Source: Variovorax sp. Root318D1 (GTDB lineage Bacteria > Pseudomonadota > Gammaproteobacteria > Burkholderiales > Burkholderiaceae_C). From it: a stretch of DNA of 64,000 nucleotides. Both the position numbers and the translations under genes were made by a program. The stretch covers positions 1-64,000 of the forward strand of contig NZ_LMCQ01000025.1 of the NCBI RefSeq assembly GCF_001424835.1. The letters run 5' to 3'. Shown here in pieces: positions 43,676 through 52,165 of this stretch. The first letter of the stretch is position 1; each line of letters opens with the position of its first letter. The notes beneath the pieces were generated by a model. It did not search any database, was not told where the DNA came from, and saw only the letters and a list, made by a program, of their open reading frames with translations.

Positions 43676-44663
43676 AGCCGCGCAACACCGCGGCGAGAGC
43701 AAGCCGCGCTGGACCGAACGCCTGCACGGCCTCGGCCCGGTCATCGGCCTCGTGCTGCTGTGCATCGGCGGCACGCTGCTGAACAGCGACTTCGCCACCG
43801 TCGACAACGCCATGAACGTGCTCACGCGCACCGCCTTCATCGGCATCATCGCGGTTGGCATGTGCTTCGTGATCATCTCGGGCGGCATCGACCTGTCGGT
43901 GGGCTCGATGGCGGCTCTCATCGCGGGCAGCGTGATCATGTTCATCAACTGGGCGGGGCCGGCCTCGGGCTCGCCGCTCATGGCGGTGGTGATGGGCGCG
44001 GTGCTCGCGGTGGTGCTGGGCGCGCTGTTCGGCCTTGCGCACGGGCTCCTGATCACCAAGGGACGCATCGAGCCCTTCATCGTGACGCTGGGCACGCTCG
44101 GCATCTTTCGCGCGTACCTCACGTACTTTGCCGACGGCGGCGCGCTCACGCTCGACAACGATTTGTCGGACCTCTATGCGCCGGTGTACTACGCGAGCCT
44201 CGCGGGCATTCCGGTGCCGGTGTGGGTGTTCGTTGTGGTCGCGATCATCGGCGGCGTCATCTTGAACCGCACGGCCTACGGACGCTACGTGCAGGCCATC
44301 GGATCGAACGAGCAGGTGGCGCGCTACGCGGCGGTGGACGTCGACCGCGTGAAGATCCTCACCTACGTGCTGCTCGGCGTGTGCGTGGGCATTGCCACGC
44401 TGCTGTACGTGCCGCGCCTCGGTTCCGCATCGCCGACCACCGGCCTCTTGTGGGAGCTCGAGGCGATTGCCGCGGTGATCGTCGGCGGCACCGCGCTCAA
44501 GGGCGGCGCGGGCAGCATCACGGGCACCATGGTGGGGGCCATCCTGCTTTCGGTCATCAGCAACATCCTGAACCTCACCAGCATCATCAGCGTGTACCTG
44601 AACGCCGCGGTGCAAGGCTTCGTGATCATCATCGTCGCGTTCCTCCAGAGAGGACGCCGCTAG
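43638..44663 (+). CDS. Sugar ABC transporter permease (RbsC-like)
   Basis: 341 residues with about nine membrane segments. GGIDLSVGSMAALIAGSV, FIVTLGTLGIFRAYL and VGGTALKGGAGSITGT are the conserved segments of the CUT2 permeases. It begins inside the ATPase gene with a GGAG site. The C-terminal helices are followed by FLQRGRR, a positively charged cytoplasmic end. Confidence 0.95.
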   Translation: MPPEQQTSTPRPEAAQHRGESKPRWTERLHGLGPVIGLVLLCIGGTLLNSDFATVDNAMNVLTRTAFIGIIAVGMCFVIISGGIDLSVGSMAALIAGSVIMFINWAGPASGSPLMAVVMGAVLAVVLGALFGLAHGLLITKGRIEPFIVTLGTLGIFRAYLTYFADGGALTLDNDLSDLYAPVYYASLAGIPVPVWVFVVVAIIGGVILNRTAYGRYVQAIGSNEQVARYAAVDVDRVKILTYVLLGVCVGIATLLYVPRLGSASPTTGLLWELEAIAAVIVGGTALKGGAGSITGTMVGAILLSVISNILNLTSIISVYLNAAVQGFVIIIVAFLQRGRR

Positions 44664-44706
44664 GCCGTTCCCGTTCCAATCCATCAACCACAAGGAGACA
44701 TCCAGC

Positions 44707-45669
44707 ATGACAAGCTTCACACGTCGCATCGCACTCACGGCCGTGGCGGCCGCGGCGCTCGCGAGCCTGCCGGCATTCGCCGCCGAGAAAGTGAACCTCG
44801 GCGTTTCGATTCCCGCGGCCACGCACAGCTTCATGGGCGGCATCAACTACTGGGCCAACCAGGCGAAGAAGGATCTGGAGAAGGAACACAAGGACCTGAA
44901 GATCACGATCAAGACCGCGGCCAACGCGCCCGAGCAGGCGAACCAGCTGCAAGACCTCTCGACCGTCACCAAGATCAACGCCCTCGTGGTGTTCCCGTTC
45001 GAATCGGCCGCGCTGACCAAGCCGGTGGCGCAGGTCAAGGCCAAGGGCGCCTACGTGACCGTGGTCGACCGCGGCCTCACCGACACCAGCGCGCAAGACG
45101 CCTATGTGGCGGGCGACAACACCGCCTTCGGACGCATCCCGGCCGAGTACATCGCGAAGCAGCTCGGCGGCAAGGGCAACGTGGTCGCGCTGCGCGGCAT
45201 TGCCACCACGCTGGACAACGAGCGCATGGACGCCTTCAACGCGGTGCTCAAGAACCATCCGGACATCAAGCTGCTCGATGCCAAGTACGCCAACTGGAAC
45301 CGCGACGACGCCTTCAAGGTCACGCAGGACTACCTCACGCGCTTCAAGAACATCGACGCCATCTGGGCGGCTGACGACGACATGGCCGTGGGCGTGCTCA
45401 AGGCCATCGAGCAGGCCAAGCGCGACGACATCAAGATCGTCTTCGGCGGCGCGGGCGCCAAGGGCATGGTCAAGACCATCATGGACGGCAAGGACAAGCG
45501 CATCGGCGCCGACGTGAGCTACTCGCCCAAGTTCATCTACGACGCGATCAAGCTCACGGCAGAGGCACGGCTGAAGGGCGAGAAGCTGCCCGCGACGACG
45601 ATCATTCCTTCGGTGCTGATCACCAAGGAAAACGCCAAGGACTTCTACCACCCGAACTCGCCGTTCTGA
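44707..45669 (+). CDS. Sugar-binding protein of the ABC transporter
   Basis: 320 residues with a signal peptide (TAVAAAALASLPAFAAEK). The mature domain has the periplasmic binding protein type I pattern, with GVSIPAATHSFMGGINYWAN at its start and GDNTAFGRIPAEYIAKQLGG in the middle, close to ribose/inositol-type binders. AAGGAG precedes the ATG. The sugar is not evident from the sequence. Confidence 0.94.
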   Translation: MTSFTRRIALTAVAAAALASLPAFAAEKVNLGVSIPAATHSFMGGINYWANQAKKDLEKEHKDLKITIKTAANAPEQANQLQDLSTVTKINALVVFPFESAALTKPVAQVKAKGAYVTVVDRGLTDTSAQDAYVAGDNTAFGRIPAEYIAKQLGGKGNVVALRGIATTLDNERMDAFNAVLKNHPDIKLLDAKYANWNRDDAFKVTQDYLTRFKNIDAIWAADDDMAVGVLKAIEQAKRDDIKIVFGGAGAKGMVKTIMDGKDKRIGADVSYSPKFIYDAIKLTAEARLKGEKLPATTIIPSVLITKENAKDFYHPNSPF

Positions 45670-45679
45670 TTTCGCCTTG

Positions 45680-45799
45680 CTCCCTCTCCCCTTGGGGAGA
45701 GGGTTGGGGTGAGGGCCAGCAGCGATGGCAAAGGCAGAGGCGGTGTGTATGCGAACGCCGATGCCCTCACCCTAGCCCTCTCCCAGAGGGAGAGGGGAC
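45680..45799. repeat. Paired palindromic repeat A (BIME-like)
   Basis: Two arms in opposite orientation: 45680-45716 (CTCCCTCTCCCCTTGGGGAG then AGGGTTGGGGTGAGGGC) and 45763-45799 (GCCCTCACCCTAGCCCTCTC onward). Each arm is itself a small hairpin, and the two arms can also pair with each other across a 46-base spacer. It fills the gap between the sugar-binding protein gene and the oxidoreductase gene and may act as a terminator or message stabiliser. Confidence 0.9.
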
Positions 45800-45826
45800 A
45801 GTTACCCAGGAATCTCGAGAAGATTG

Positions 45827-46993
45827 ATGACCGATACACCTCTTCGCAAGCTGCGCTGCGCCATGGTCGGGGGCGGGCGCGACGCCTTCATCGGCGCGGT
45901 GCACCGCAAGGCGATGGCGCTCGACGGGCAGATCGAACTCGTGGCCGGCGCCTTGTCGTCGAGCCCCGAGAAGGCGCGCGCCTCCGGCCGCGACCTCGGG
46001 CTGGCAGACGACCGCAACCACGGCGACTGGCAGTCGCTCCTCGCCGACGAGTTGAAGCGCCCGCCGCAAGAACGCATCGACTTCGTCTCGATCGTCACGC
46101 CCAATCACGTGCACTTTCCGGTGGCAGAGGCCTTTGCAGAAGCGGGCTTTCACGTGGTGTGCGACAAGCCGCTGGTGCACACGCGCGCGCAGGCCGATGC
46201 GCTGGTGGCCGCCGTGAAAAAGCAAGGCACGGTCTTCGGTGTCACCTACAACTACACCGGCTACCCGATGGTGCGGCAGGCGCGCGAGATGGTTCGCTCG
46301 GGCCAGCTCGGCGAGCTGCGCAAGGTGGTCGTCGAATACAACCAGGGCTGGCTCGCGAGCCACGTCGAAGGCAGTGGCAGCAACAAGCAGGCCGACTGGC
46401 GCACCGACCCCGCGCGCAGCGGCGCGGCCGGCGCCATCGGCGACATCGGCTCGCATGCCGAGAACCTCGTTGCAAGCGTCACGGGTCTGGAGATCGAAAG
46501 CCTCTGCGCCGACCTGAGCGCGCTGGTGCCGGGCCGCATGCTCGACGACGACGGCAGCCTGCTGCTGCGCTTCAAGGGCGGCGCGCGCGGCGTGCTGATC
46601 GCCTCGCAGATCAACACCGGGCTGGAGAACGATCTGCGCCTGCGCATTTCCGGCGCGCTGGGCACGCTCGAATGGCGCCAGGAGCGGCCGAGCGAGCTGC
46701 TGCACCTGCCGCACGACGGACCCAAGCGCATCCTCACGCGCGGTTCGCCGTGGCTTTGCGAATCGGCGCAGCGCGCGAGCCGGCTGCCCGCGGGCCACCC
46801 CGAAGGCTTCATCGAGGCCTTTGCCAACATCTACGGCGGCGTCGTGGCCGACATCCGCGCGCGGCTCGCGGGCATTGCAGCCGATCCGCTCGCGGCAGAC
46901 TACCCGCGCGTGGAAGACGGCGCGCGGGGCGTTCGATTCATCGAGAGCGCGGTCGCCTCTGCCGCGAGCGAGGCCAAGTGGACGGCCTGGTGA
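45827..46993 (+). CDS. Gfo/Idh/MocA family oxidoreductase
   Basis: 388 residues from the ATG at 45827. The dinucleotide-binding start CAMVGGGRDAFIGAVHRKA, CDKPLVHT (variant of EKP) and GDIGSHAENLV, with the catalytic-type histidine, match sugar dehydrogenases of the family. The last part has the alpha/beta sandwich typical of substrate binding. Following a ROK regulator and a CUT2 importer, it probably oxidises the imported sugar or polyol. Confidence 0.92.
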   Translation: MTDTPLRKLRCAMVGGGRDAFIGAVHRKAMALDGQIELVAGALSSSPEKARASGRDLGLADDRNHGDWQSLLADELKRPPQERIDFVSIVTPNHVHFPVAEAFAEAGFHVVCDKPLVHTRAQADALVAAVKKQGTVFGVTYNYTGYPMVRQAREMVRSGQLGELRKVVVEYNQGWLASHVEGSGSNKQADWRTDPARSGAAGAIGDIGSHAENLVASVTGLEIESLCADLSALVPGRMLDDDGSLLLRFKGGARGVLIASQINTGLENDLRLRISGALGTLEWRQERPSELLHLPHDGPKRILTRGSPWLCESAQRASRLPAGHPEGFIEAFANIYGGVVADIRARLAGIAADPLAADYPRVEDGARGVRFIESAVASAASEAKWTAW

Positions 46994-47000
46994 GTTGGTG

Positions 47001-47038
47001 AGCTTGCGCGCGGGCCGGCCGCGCGCATCGCGCAAGCT
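47001..47038. other. GC-rich inverted repeat
   Basis: AGCTTGCGCG and CGCGCAAGCT (47001-47010 with 47029-47038) form a 10-bp stem around a GC-rich 18-base loop that contains GGCCGGCC. It follows the oxidoreductase stop by 8 bases and has no T-tract. The rest of the 183-base gap up to 47177 shows nothing else that I can identify. Confidence 0.5.
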
Positions 47039-47176
47039 GTAGGTGGCTTCCCACAGCTGAATCTCCCTTCGGCGACTGGCTTGGCGCGGCCGCCGGAACA
47101 GCATCCCTCTACACCACTCGCGATGCCCCGCCGACTGCGGCGGACCACGAGTGCGTTCGATCGAAGGGAAACGCGT

Positions 47177-47770
47177 ATGGATGCCGTCAACACGCAGACA
47201 TTGTTGGTTCTGGCGGTCGTCGTGATCCTCGTAGTGGTCGCGCTGGCCGTGTTCCTCGCTCAACGAAAGCGACAATCCCGGCAGCTCCAAGAGCACTTCG
47301 GGTCGGAATACGGCCGCGTCGTCACGGAGCTGGGCAACCGCTCGAAGGCAGAGGCCGAACTCAAGAGACGCCAGCAGCGCGTCGAAGCGTTGCGCATCGT
47401 TCCGCTGGCGCCGGGCGAAGCGGCCAGGTTCAGCAGGACCTGGAACGGCCTGCAGGCCGAGTTCGTCGACAACCCGCAGGGGGCGGTGGCCAAGGCGGAT
47501 GAACTGGTGCGCGAGCTGATGCTGAAGCGCGGCTACCCGATGGGCGACTTCGAGCACCGGGCGGCCGACATTTCGGTCGACCATCCGGCCGTCGTGAGCA
47601 ACTACCGTGCGGCACAGGACATTCGAGCGCGAAACCTGCGCGGCGAAGCCGACACGGAGGAATTGCGCAAGGCGGTGGTGCACTACCGTGCCCTGTTCGA
47701 TGACCTGCTCGAGGTGAGAGAAGTCGAACGGGAAAGAATGCCGGCACGGCCGGTGGAGGTCCGATCATGA
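47177..47770 (+). CDS. Membrane-anchored protein of unknown function, FVDNP type
   Basis: 197 residues from the ATG at 47177. One N-terminal membrane helix (LLVLAVVVILVVVALAVFL) is followed by a charged linker, then a conserved soluble part. That part begins FSRTWNGLQAEFVDNPQGAV, continues with FEHRAADISVDHPAVVSNYR, and ends TEELRKAVVHYRALFDDLLE. I do not recognise a named family. The next gene, overlapping by four bases, encodes a related protein without the membrane helix. The pair probably works together. Confidence 0.75.
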   Translation: MDAVNTQTLLVLAVVVILVVVALAVFLAQRKRQSRQLQEHFGSEYGRVVTELGNRSKAEAELKRRQQRVEALRIVPLAPGEAARFSRTWNGLQAEFVDNPQGAVAKADELVRELMLKRGYPMGDFEHRAADISVDHPAVVSNYRAAQDIRARNLRGEADTEELRKAVVHYRALFDDLLEVREVERERMPARPVEVRS

Positions 47771-48156
47771 ACCGCGAATCGACCGAGGCAGACCGCGCCA
47801 TCGCGCCGGACGACTTGGACCAACGCCCCATGCCCGAGACGAGGGCGGCCGAGACGAGAGCGCCCGCCAGGAGTGAAGACGACTCGCTGGAGCCGCTTTT
47901 CTCTCCGGATGCGGCGCGGGACTTCCGCGCCAACTGGGATGCCGTGCAGATCAGCTTCGTCGACGATCCGAAGCAGGCGGTGCGCCAGGCCGACCAGCTG
48001 GTCCGCCAGGTCCTGGATGACCTGGGGCAGACCTTTTCCAGCGAACGCAACGCGCTCGATGGTGGAACGGACACGGCGAACCAGGCCTCCACGGAGAACC
48101 TGCGCCTGGCCTTGAGGCGCTATCGGTCCTTCTTCCAGCGCCTGCTCTCCCTGTAG
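47767..48156 (+). CDS. Soluble paralogue of the preceding protein
   Basis: 129 residues, starting in the ATGA overlap with the preceding gene. After a 35-residue acidic disordered N-terminus it shows FRANWDAVQISFVDDPKQAV, then ADQLVRQVLDDLGQ, and ends TENLRLALRRYRSFFQRLL. Both motifs line up with the preceding protein (FVDNPQGAVAKADELVRE and TEELRKAVVHYRALFDDLLE). The middle segment with SVDHP is missing here. The function is unknown. Confidence 0.75.
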   Translation: MNRESTEADRAIAPDDLDQRPMPETRAAETRAPARSEDDSLEPLFSPDAARDFRANWDAVQISFVDDPKQAVRQADQLVRQVLDDLGQTFSSERNALDGGTDTANQASTENLRLALRRYRSFFQRLLSL

Positions 48157-48261
48157 CCGCATGCGCAGGGCGCGCGCCGGGGCGCGGCCGCCGCCGTGCC
48201 CTGGCCGCTGCAACGGCGCGCGGTCGTGACCGCTTTCGCCGGCTGCTCCACAATCCGGTTC

Positions 48262-50343
48262 ATGACCGAGCACGAGTTCCTCAATCCCTACACCCACGGT
48301 TTCGCACGGCTGGCCGTGGCGGTGCCGCGCAACCGCGTGGCCGATCCGGTGTTCAACGTGGCGGAAACCATCCGCATGTACCGCGAGGCGGCGGCCGACG
48401 GCGCGGTGCTGGTCGCTTTCCCAGAGCTGGGCCTCTCGGCCTATACCTGCGACGATTTGTTCCACCAAGCGGCGCTGCTCGATGCCTGCGAGCGCGCGCT
48501 GCTGGAAGTCGCCGCGGCCTCGCGGGACACCGGCGCTGTGGCCGTCGTGGGCCTGCCGCTGCGGGTGGACCATCGCCTCTTCAACTGCGCCGCAGTGGTG
48601 GCGGGCGGCCGCGTGCTGGGCGTGCTGCCCAAGACCTACCTGCCGAACTACGGCGAGTTCTATGAAGGCCGGCAGTTCAATGGCGCCGACACCGCGCTCT
48701 CGACCGACGTCGAACTCGGCGGCGAGCGCGTGCCCTTCGGCGCCGAGCTCCTGTTCCAGTCGCGGCAGATGCCCCTCTTCAAGCTGCACGTGGAGATCTG
48801 CGAAGACGTGTGGGTGCCGATTCCGCCCTCGAGCTACGCCGCGCTGGCTGGCGCGACGGTGCTGGTCAATCTCTCGGCCTCCAACATCACGATCGGCAAG
48901 GCGGACTACCGGCATCGGCTGGTCAGCCTGCAATCGGCGCGCTGCCTTGCGGCCTATCTCTATTCGTCGGCCGGCATCGGCGAATCGACCACCGACCTCG
49001 CCTGGGACGGGCAGGCGCTGATCTGCGAGGGCGGCGACATGCTGGCCGAGAGCGAACGCTTCAGCAACCGCTCGCACGTCATCGCGGCCGACGTCGACCT
49101 GGAGCGCCTGTCGCGCGAGCGTATGCGGCAGAACAGCTTCGGCACCTCGGTCCAGAAGCACAAGAGCGTGCTGGCGGGGTGGCGCACCGTCGAGTTCGAT
49201 CTGGCGCCGCCGCGCCAGGTGCCGCGCGGCCTGCTGCGCACGGTGGAGCGCTTTCCCTACGTGCCGTCGGACCCGGCGCGGCGCGACGAGCGATGCGGCG
49301 AGGTGTTCAACATCCAGGTGCAGTCGCTGGTGCAGCGGCTCGAAGCCAGCCACATCGACAAGCTGGTGATCGGTGTCTCGGGCGGGCTCGATTCGACGCA
49401 CGCGCTCCTGGTCTGCGCGCAGGCCATGGACCGGCTCGGCCTGCCGCGCGCCAACATCCTCGGCTTCACCATGCCGGGCTTCGCCACGAGCGGCCGCACC
49501 CTCGCGCAGGCGCACCGCCTCATGACCAGCATCGGCTGCACGGCGCGCGAGATCGACATCCGTCCGAGCTGCCGCCAGATGCTGGAAGACCTCGGCCATC
49601 CGTTCGGCCAGGGCGTGCCGCAGTACGACATCACCTTCGAGAACGTGCAGGCCGGCGAGCGCACCAGCCACCTGTTCCGGCTTGCCAATCATCACAACGG
49701 CATCGTGGTCGGCACCGGCGACCTGAGCGAACTGGCGCTGGGCTGGTGCACCTATGGCGTCGGCGACCACATGTCGCACTACAACGTGAACGCGAGCGTG
49801 CCCAAGACGCTGATCAAGCACCTGGTGCATTGGGTCGCGGCAACCGGGGTGCTGGGTGCCGACGGCAGCGCGGTGCTGCGCGATATTCTCCAGACCGAGG
49901 TCAGTCCCGAGCTCATTCCCGACGACGCAAAGAAGGATGCCCCCGACGGGTCGTCGAAGCAGCCCGGCCAGCGCACCGAGGATGTGATCGGCCCCTACGA
50001 GCTGCAGGACTTCCATCTCTACTACATCCTGCGCTATGGCTTCAGGCCGACCAAGGTCGCCTTCCTCGCCCATGCGGCGTGGGGCGACCGCACGCGCGGA
50101 CGCTGGCCCGAGAACGACCTGCAGCCGGCGCGCAACGAGTACGCGCTGGCCGACATCAAGCGCCATCTGGGCACCTTCCTCTATCGCTTCTTCAAGATCA
50201 GCCAATTCAAGCGCTCCTGCGTCCCGAACGCGCCCAAGGTCGGCTCGGGCGGTTCGCTGTCTCCGCGCGGCGACTGGCGCGCGCCGAGCGACTCGGAAGC
50301 GGAGGTCTGGCTCGAGGACCTGAAGCGCGTGCCGGAGCGCTGA
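48262..50343 (+). CDS. nadE: Glutamine-dependent NAD+ synthetase
   Basis: 693 residues from the ATG at 48262. The N-terminal nitrilase-type glutaminase domain has the catalytic triad segments FPELGLSAYTCDD (Glu), LPNYGEFYEGRQF (Lys just before, in PKTYLP) and VEICEDVWVPIPP (Cys). The C-terminal synthetase domain has the pyrophosphatase loop GVSGGLDSTHALLV (371-384). It forms NAD from nicotinic acid adenine dinucleotide, ATP and glutamine. The two-domain size is right for the type found in many bacteria and yeast. Confidence 0.96.
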   Translation: MTEHEFLNPYTHGFARLAVAVPRNRVADPVFNVAETIRMYREAAADGAVLVAFPELGLSAYTCDDLFHQAALLDACERALLEVAAASRDTGAVAVVGLPLRVDHRLFNCAAVVAGGRVLGVLPKTYLPNYGEFYEGRQFNGADTALSTDVELGGERVPFGAELLFQSRQMPLFKLHVEICEDVWVPIPPSSYAALAGATVLVNLSASNITIGKADYRHRLVSLQSARCLAAYLYSSAGIGESTTDLAWDGQALICEGGDMLAESERFSNRSHVIAADVDLERLSRERMRQNSFGTSVQKHKSVLAGWRTVEFDLAPPRQVPRGLLRTVERFPYVPSDPARRDERCGEVFNIQVQSLVQRLEASHIDKLVIGVSGGLDSTHALLVCAQAMDRLGLPRANILGFTMPGFATSGRTLAQAHRLMTSIGCTAREIDIRPSCRQMLEDLGHPFGQGVPQYDITFENVQAGERTSHLFRLANHHNGIVVGTGDLSELALGWCTYGVGDHMSHYNVNASVPKTLIKHLVHWVAATGVLGADGSAVLRDILQTEVSPELIPDDAKKDAPDGSSKQPGQRTEDVIGPYELQDFHLYYILRYGFRPTKVAFLAHAAWGDRTRGRWPENDLQPARNEYALADIKRHLGTFLYRFFKISQFKRSCVPNAPKVGSGGSLSPRGDWRAPSDSEAEVWLEDLKRVPER

Positions 50344-50454
50344 GCGCAGGGCGGCCAATGGGCTGCTGGCCGATTGCCGTATTCCGCCGATGGGGGCTTG
50401 TGGGTTAGAAAGCGGCTGGCTTTCATTTCTGATCCGTCTCTGCTGGAGTACACG

Positions 50455-50982
50455 ATGAAGACCCACACCCGCTTCGGGATCGCCGCCGCGACCTGCCTCC
50501 TCTTCGTTGCCGGCGCGGCGCACGCGCTCGACTATCCGCCGCGCAAGCCGGGGCTCTGGGAGCTGTCGATCCAGTCGGACGACGGCGCGTCCAAGACCCC
50601 CGCCATGCAGACCCAGCAGTGCATCGATGGCGCCACCGACAAGGCCATGCGCGAGATGGGCAGCAGCTCCGGCCAGCAAGCCTGCTCCAAGCAGGACATG
50701 CGTACCGAGGGCGGCAGGATCGTGGTCGACTCGGTGTGCAGGATGGGCAACACCACCGCCACCACGCATTCGGTGATCACGGGCGACTTCGGCACCGGCT
50801 ACCGCATGGAAAGCCGCTCCAGCTACAACCCGCCGATGATGGGCCGCAAGGAAGGCACGGCCATCGTCGAGGCCAAGTGGGTCGGGCCCTGCAAGGCCGG
50901 CCAGAAGCCGGGCGACATGATGATGCCGAACGGCATGAAGATGAACGTGCTGGAGATGACAGGCGGCGCAAGGAAGAAGTAG
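50455..50982 (+). CDS. DUF3617-like periplasmic protein
   Basis: 175 residues from the ATG at 50455, with a signal peptide (FGIAAATCLLFVAGAAHA). The mature part starts DYPPRKPGLWELSIQSDD and has cysteines in TQQCIDGAT, QACSKQD, DSVCRMG and VGPCKAG, the usual DUF3617 layout with W and paired Cys. The function is unknown. It lies 111 bases after nadE with no clear terminator between. Confidence 0.85.
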   Translation: MKTHTRFGIAAATCLLFVAGAAHALDYPPRKPGLWELSIQSDDGASKTPAMQTQQCIDGATDKAMREMGSSSGQQACSKQDMRTEGGRIVVDSVCRMGNTTATTHSVITGDFGTGYRMESRSSYNPPMMGRKEGTAIVEAKWVGPCKAGQKPGDMMMPNGMKMNVLEMTGGARKK

Positions 50983-51052
50983 GCTCGCGCCGACACAGCT
51001 TCGCGTCGGCCCGTCTGCGCGAAGAGCGGGGCGCCCGCCTACGATGTGCGCC

Positions 51053-52165
51053 ATGCCCGACGACCTGGTCATCGCCCGCGCCGAAGGCCTCTATTGCCCG
51101 CCGGGCGATTTCTACATCGACCCCTGGCGTCCGGTGGCGCGCGCCGTCATCACGCATGCGCACTCGGACCACGCGCGCATCGGCCACGGCCACTACCTCG
51201 CGCACCGGGACAGCGCCGGCACGCTTGCCGCGCGGCTGGGCGAGATCAGCCTGCAGACGCTGGACTACGGCGAAGCCATCGAGCACCACGGCGTGCGCGT
51301 CTCGCTGCATCCGGCCGGCCATGTGCTGGGCTCGGCGCAGGTTCGCCTCGAACACGGTGGGCGCGTGTGGGTGGCCTCGGGCGACTACAAGACCGAGCCC
51401 GACGGCACCTGTACGCCCTTCGAGCCCGTGCCGTGCGACACCTTCATCACCGAATCGACCTTCGGCCTGCCGATCTACCGCTGGCCCACGCAGGCCGCGC
51501 TGTTCGCCGAGATCGACGCCTGGTGGCGTGGCAACGCGGAGGCCGACCGAGCGTCGGTGCTGTTCTGCTATGCCTTCGGCAAGGCGCAGCGCATCCTGCA
51601 TGGCGTGGACGCCTCCATCGGGCCGATCGTGGTCCACGGCGCCGTCGAGCCGCTGAATGCGGTGTACCGCGCCGCGGGCGTGGCCTTGCCCCAGACATTG
51701 CGCGTGACCGACCCGGGTGTCGATGCCGCGCTGCTCAAGCGCGCGCTGGTGCTGGCGCCGCCCTCGGCCCAGGGAACGCCGTGGATGCGCCGCTTCGGCA
51801 ACTACGCCGACGCTTTCGCGAGCGGGTGGATGCAGCTGCGCGGCACGCGCCGCCGGCGCGGCGTGGACCGCGGCTTCGTGATGTCCGACCACGCTGATTG
51901 GCCCGGCCTGCAGCAGGCCATCGCCGGCACGGGCGCCAGCCGGGTGTTCGTGACCCACGGCAGCGTCGCAGTGATGGTGCGCTGGCTCACCGAGAACGGA
52001 TTGGAAGCGCAGGGCTTCAAGACCGAGTACGGCGACGAAGATGACCAGGAAGCTCCCTCCCCTTCCGGGGGAGGGCCGGGGAGGGGGCAAGCGGCGCTCG
52101 ACGTGGACGCGGCCGGCCCCCATCCCGACCTTCCCCCAGAGGGGGAAGGAGCAAGAGAGCTATGA
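51053..52165 (+). CDS. Ligase-associated MBL-fold exonuclease
   Basis: 370 residues from the ATG at 51053 (a nearby ATG at 51044 adds three residues). The metallo-beta-lactamase motif is THAHSDHAR, followed by HPAGHVLGSAQVRLE, ASGDYKTEPDG and SDHADW. It belongs to the DNA-damage-response exonucleases found with an ATP-dependent ligase. The last 37 residues or so are translated from a palindromic repeat (52052-52152) and are unlikely to belong to the ancestral fold. The stop overlaps the ligase start (ATGA). Confidence 0.93.
   Translation: MPDDLVIARAEGLYCPPGDFYIDPWRPVARAVITHAHSDHARIGHGHYLAHRDSAGTLAARLGEISLQTLDYGEAIEHHGVRVSLHPAGHVLGSAQVRLEHGGRVWVASGDYKTEPDGTCTPFEPVPCDTFITESTFGLPIYRWPTQAALFAEIDAWWRGNAEADRASVLFCYAFGKAQRILHGVDASIGPIVVHGAVEPLNAVYRAAGVALPQTLRVTDPGVDAALLKRALVLAPPSAQGTPWMRRFGNYADAFASGWMQLRGTRRRRGVDRGFVMSDHADWPGLQQAIAGTGASRVFVTHGSVAVMVRWLTENGLEAQGFKTEYGDEDDQEAPSPSGGGPGRGQAALDVDAAGPHPDLPPEGEGAREL
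52052..52152. repeat. Paired palindromic repeat B, within the exonuclease gene 3' end
   Basis: Arms at 52052-52088 (GCTCCCTCCCCTTCCGGGGG onward) and 52116-52152 (GCCCCCATCCCGACC then TTCCCCCAGAGG) point towards each other. The same arrangement occurs at 45680, 53841 and 57801. This copy is read in frame as the C-terminal tail of the exonuclease. Confidence 0.9.

Noticed and set aside
47683..51072. An 1129-codon open frame on the minus strand
   Set aside because: A shadow of nadE and neighbours in a GC-rich region; the composition (His, Arg, Ala, Gly) is typical of antisense translation and no domain is visible.
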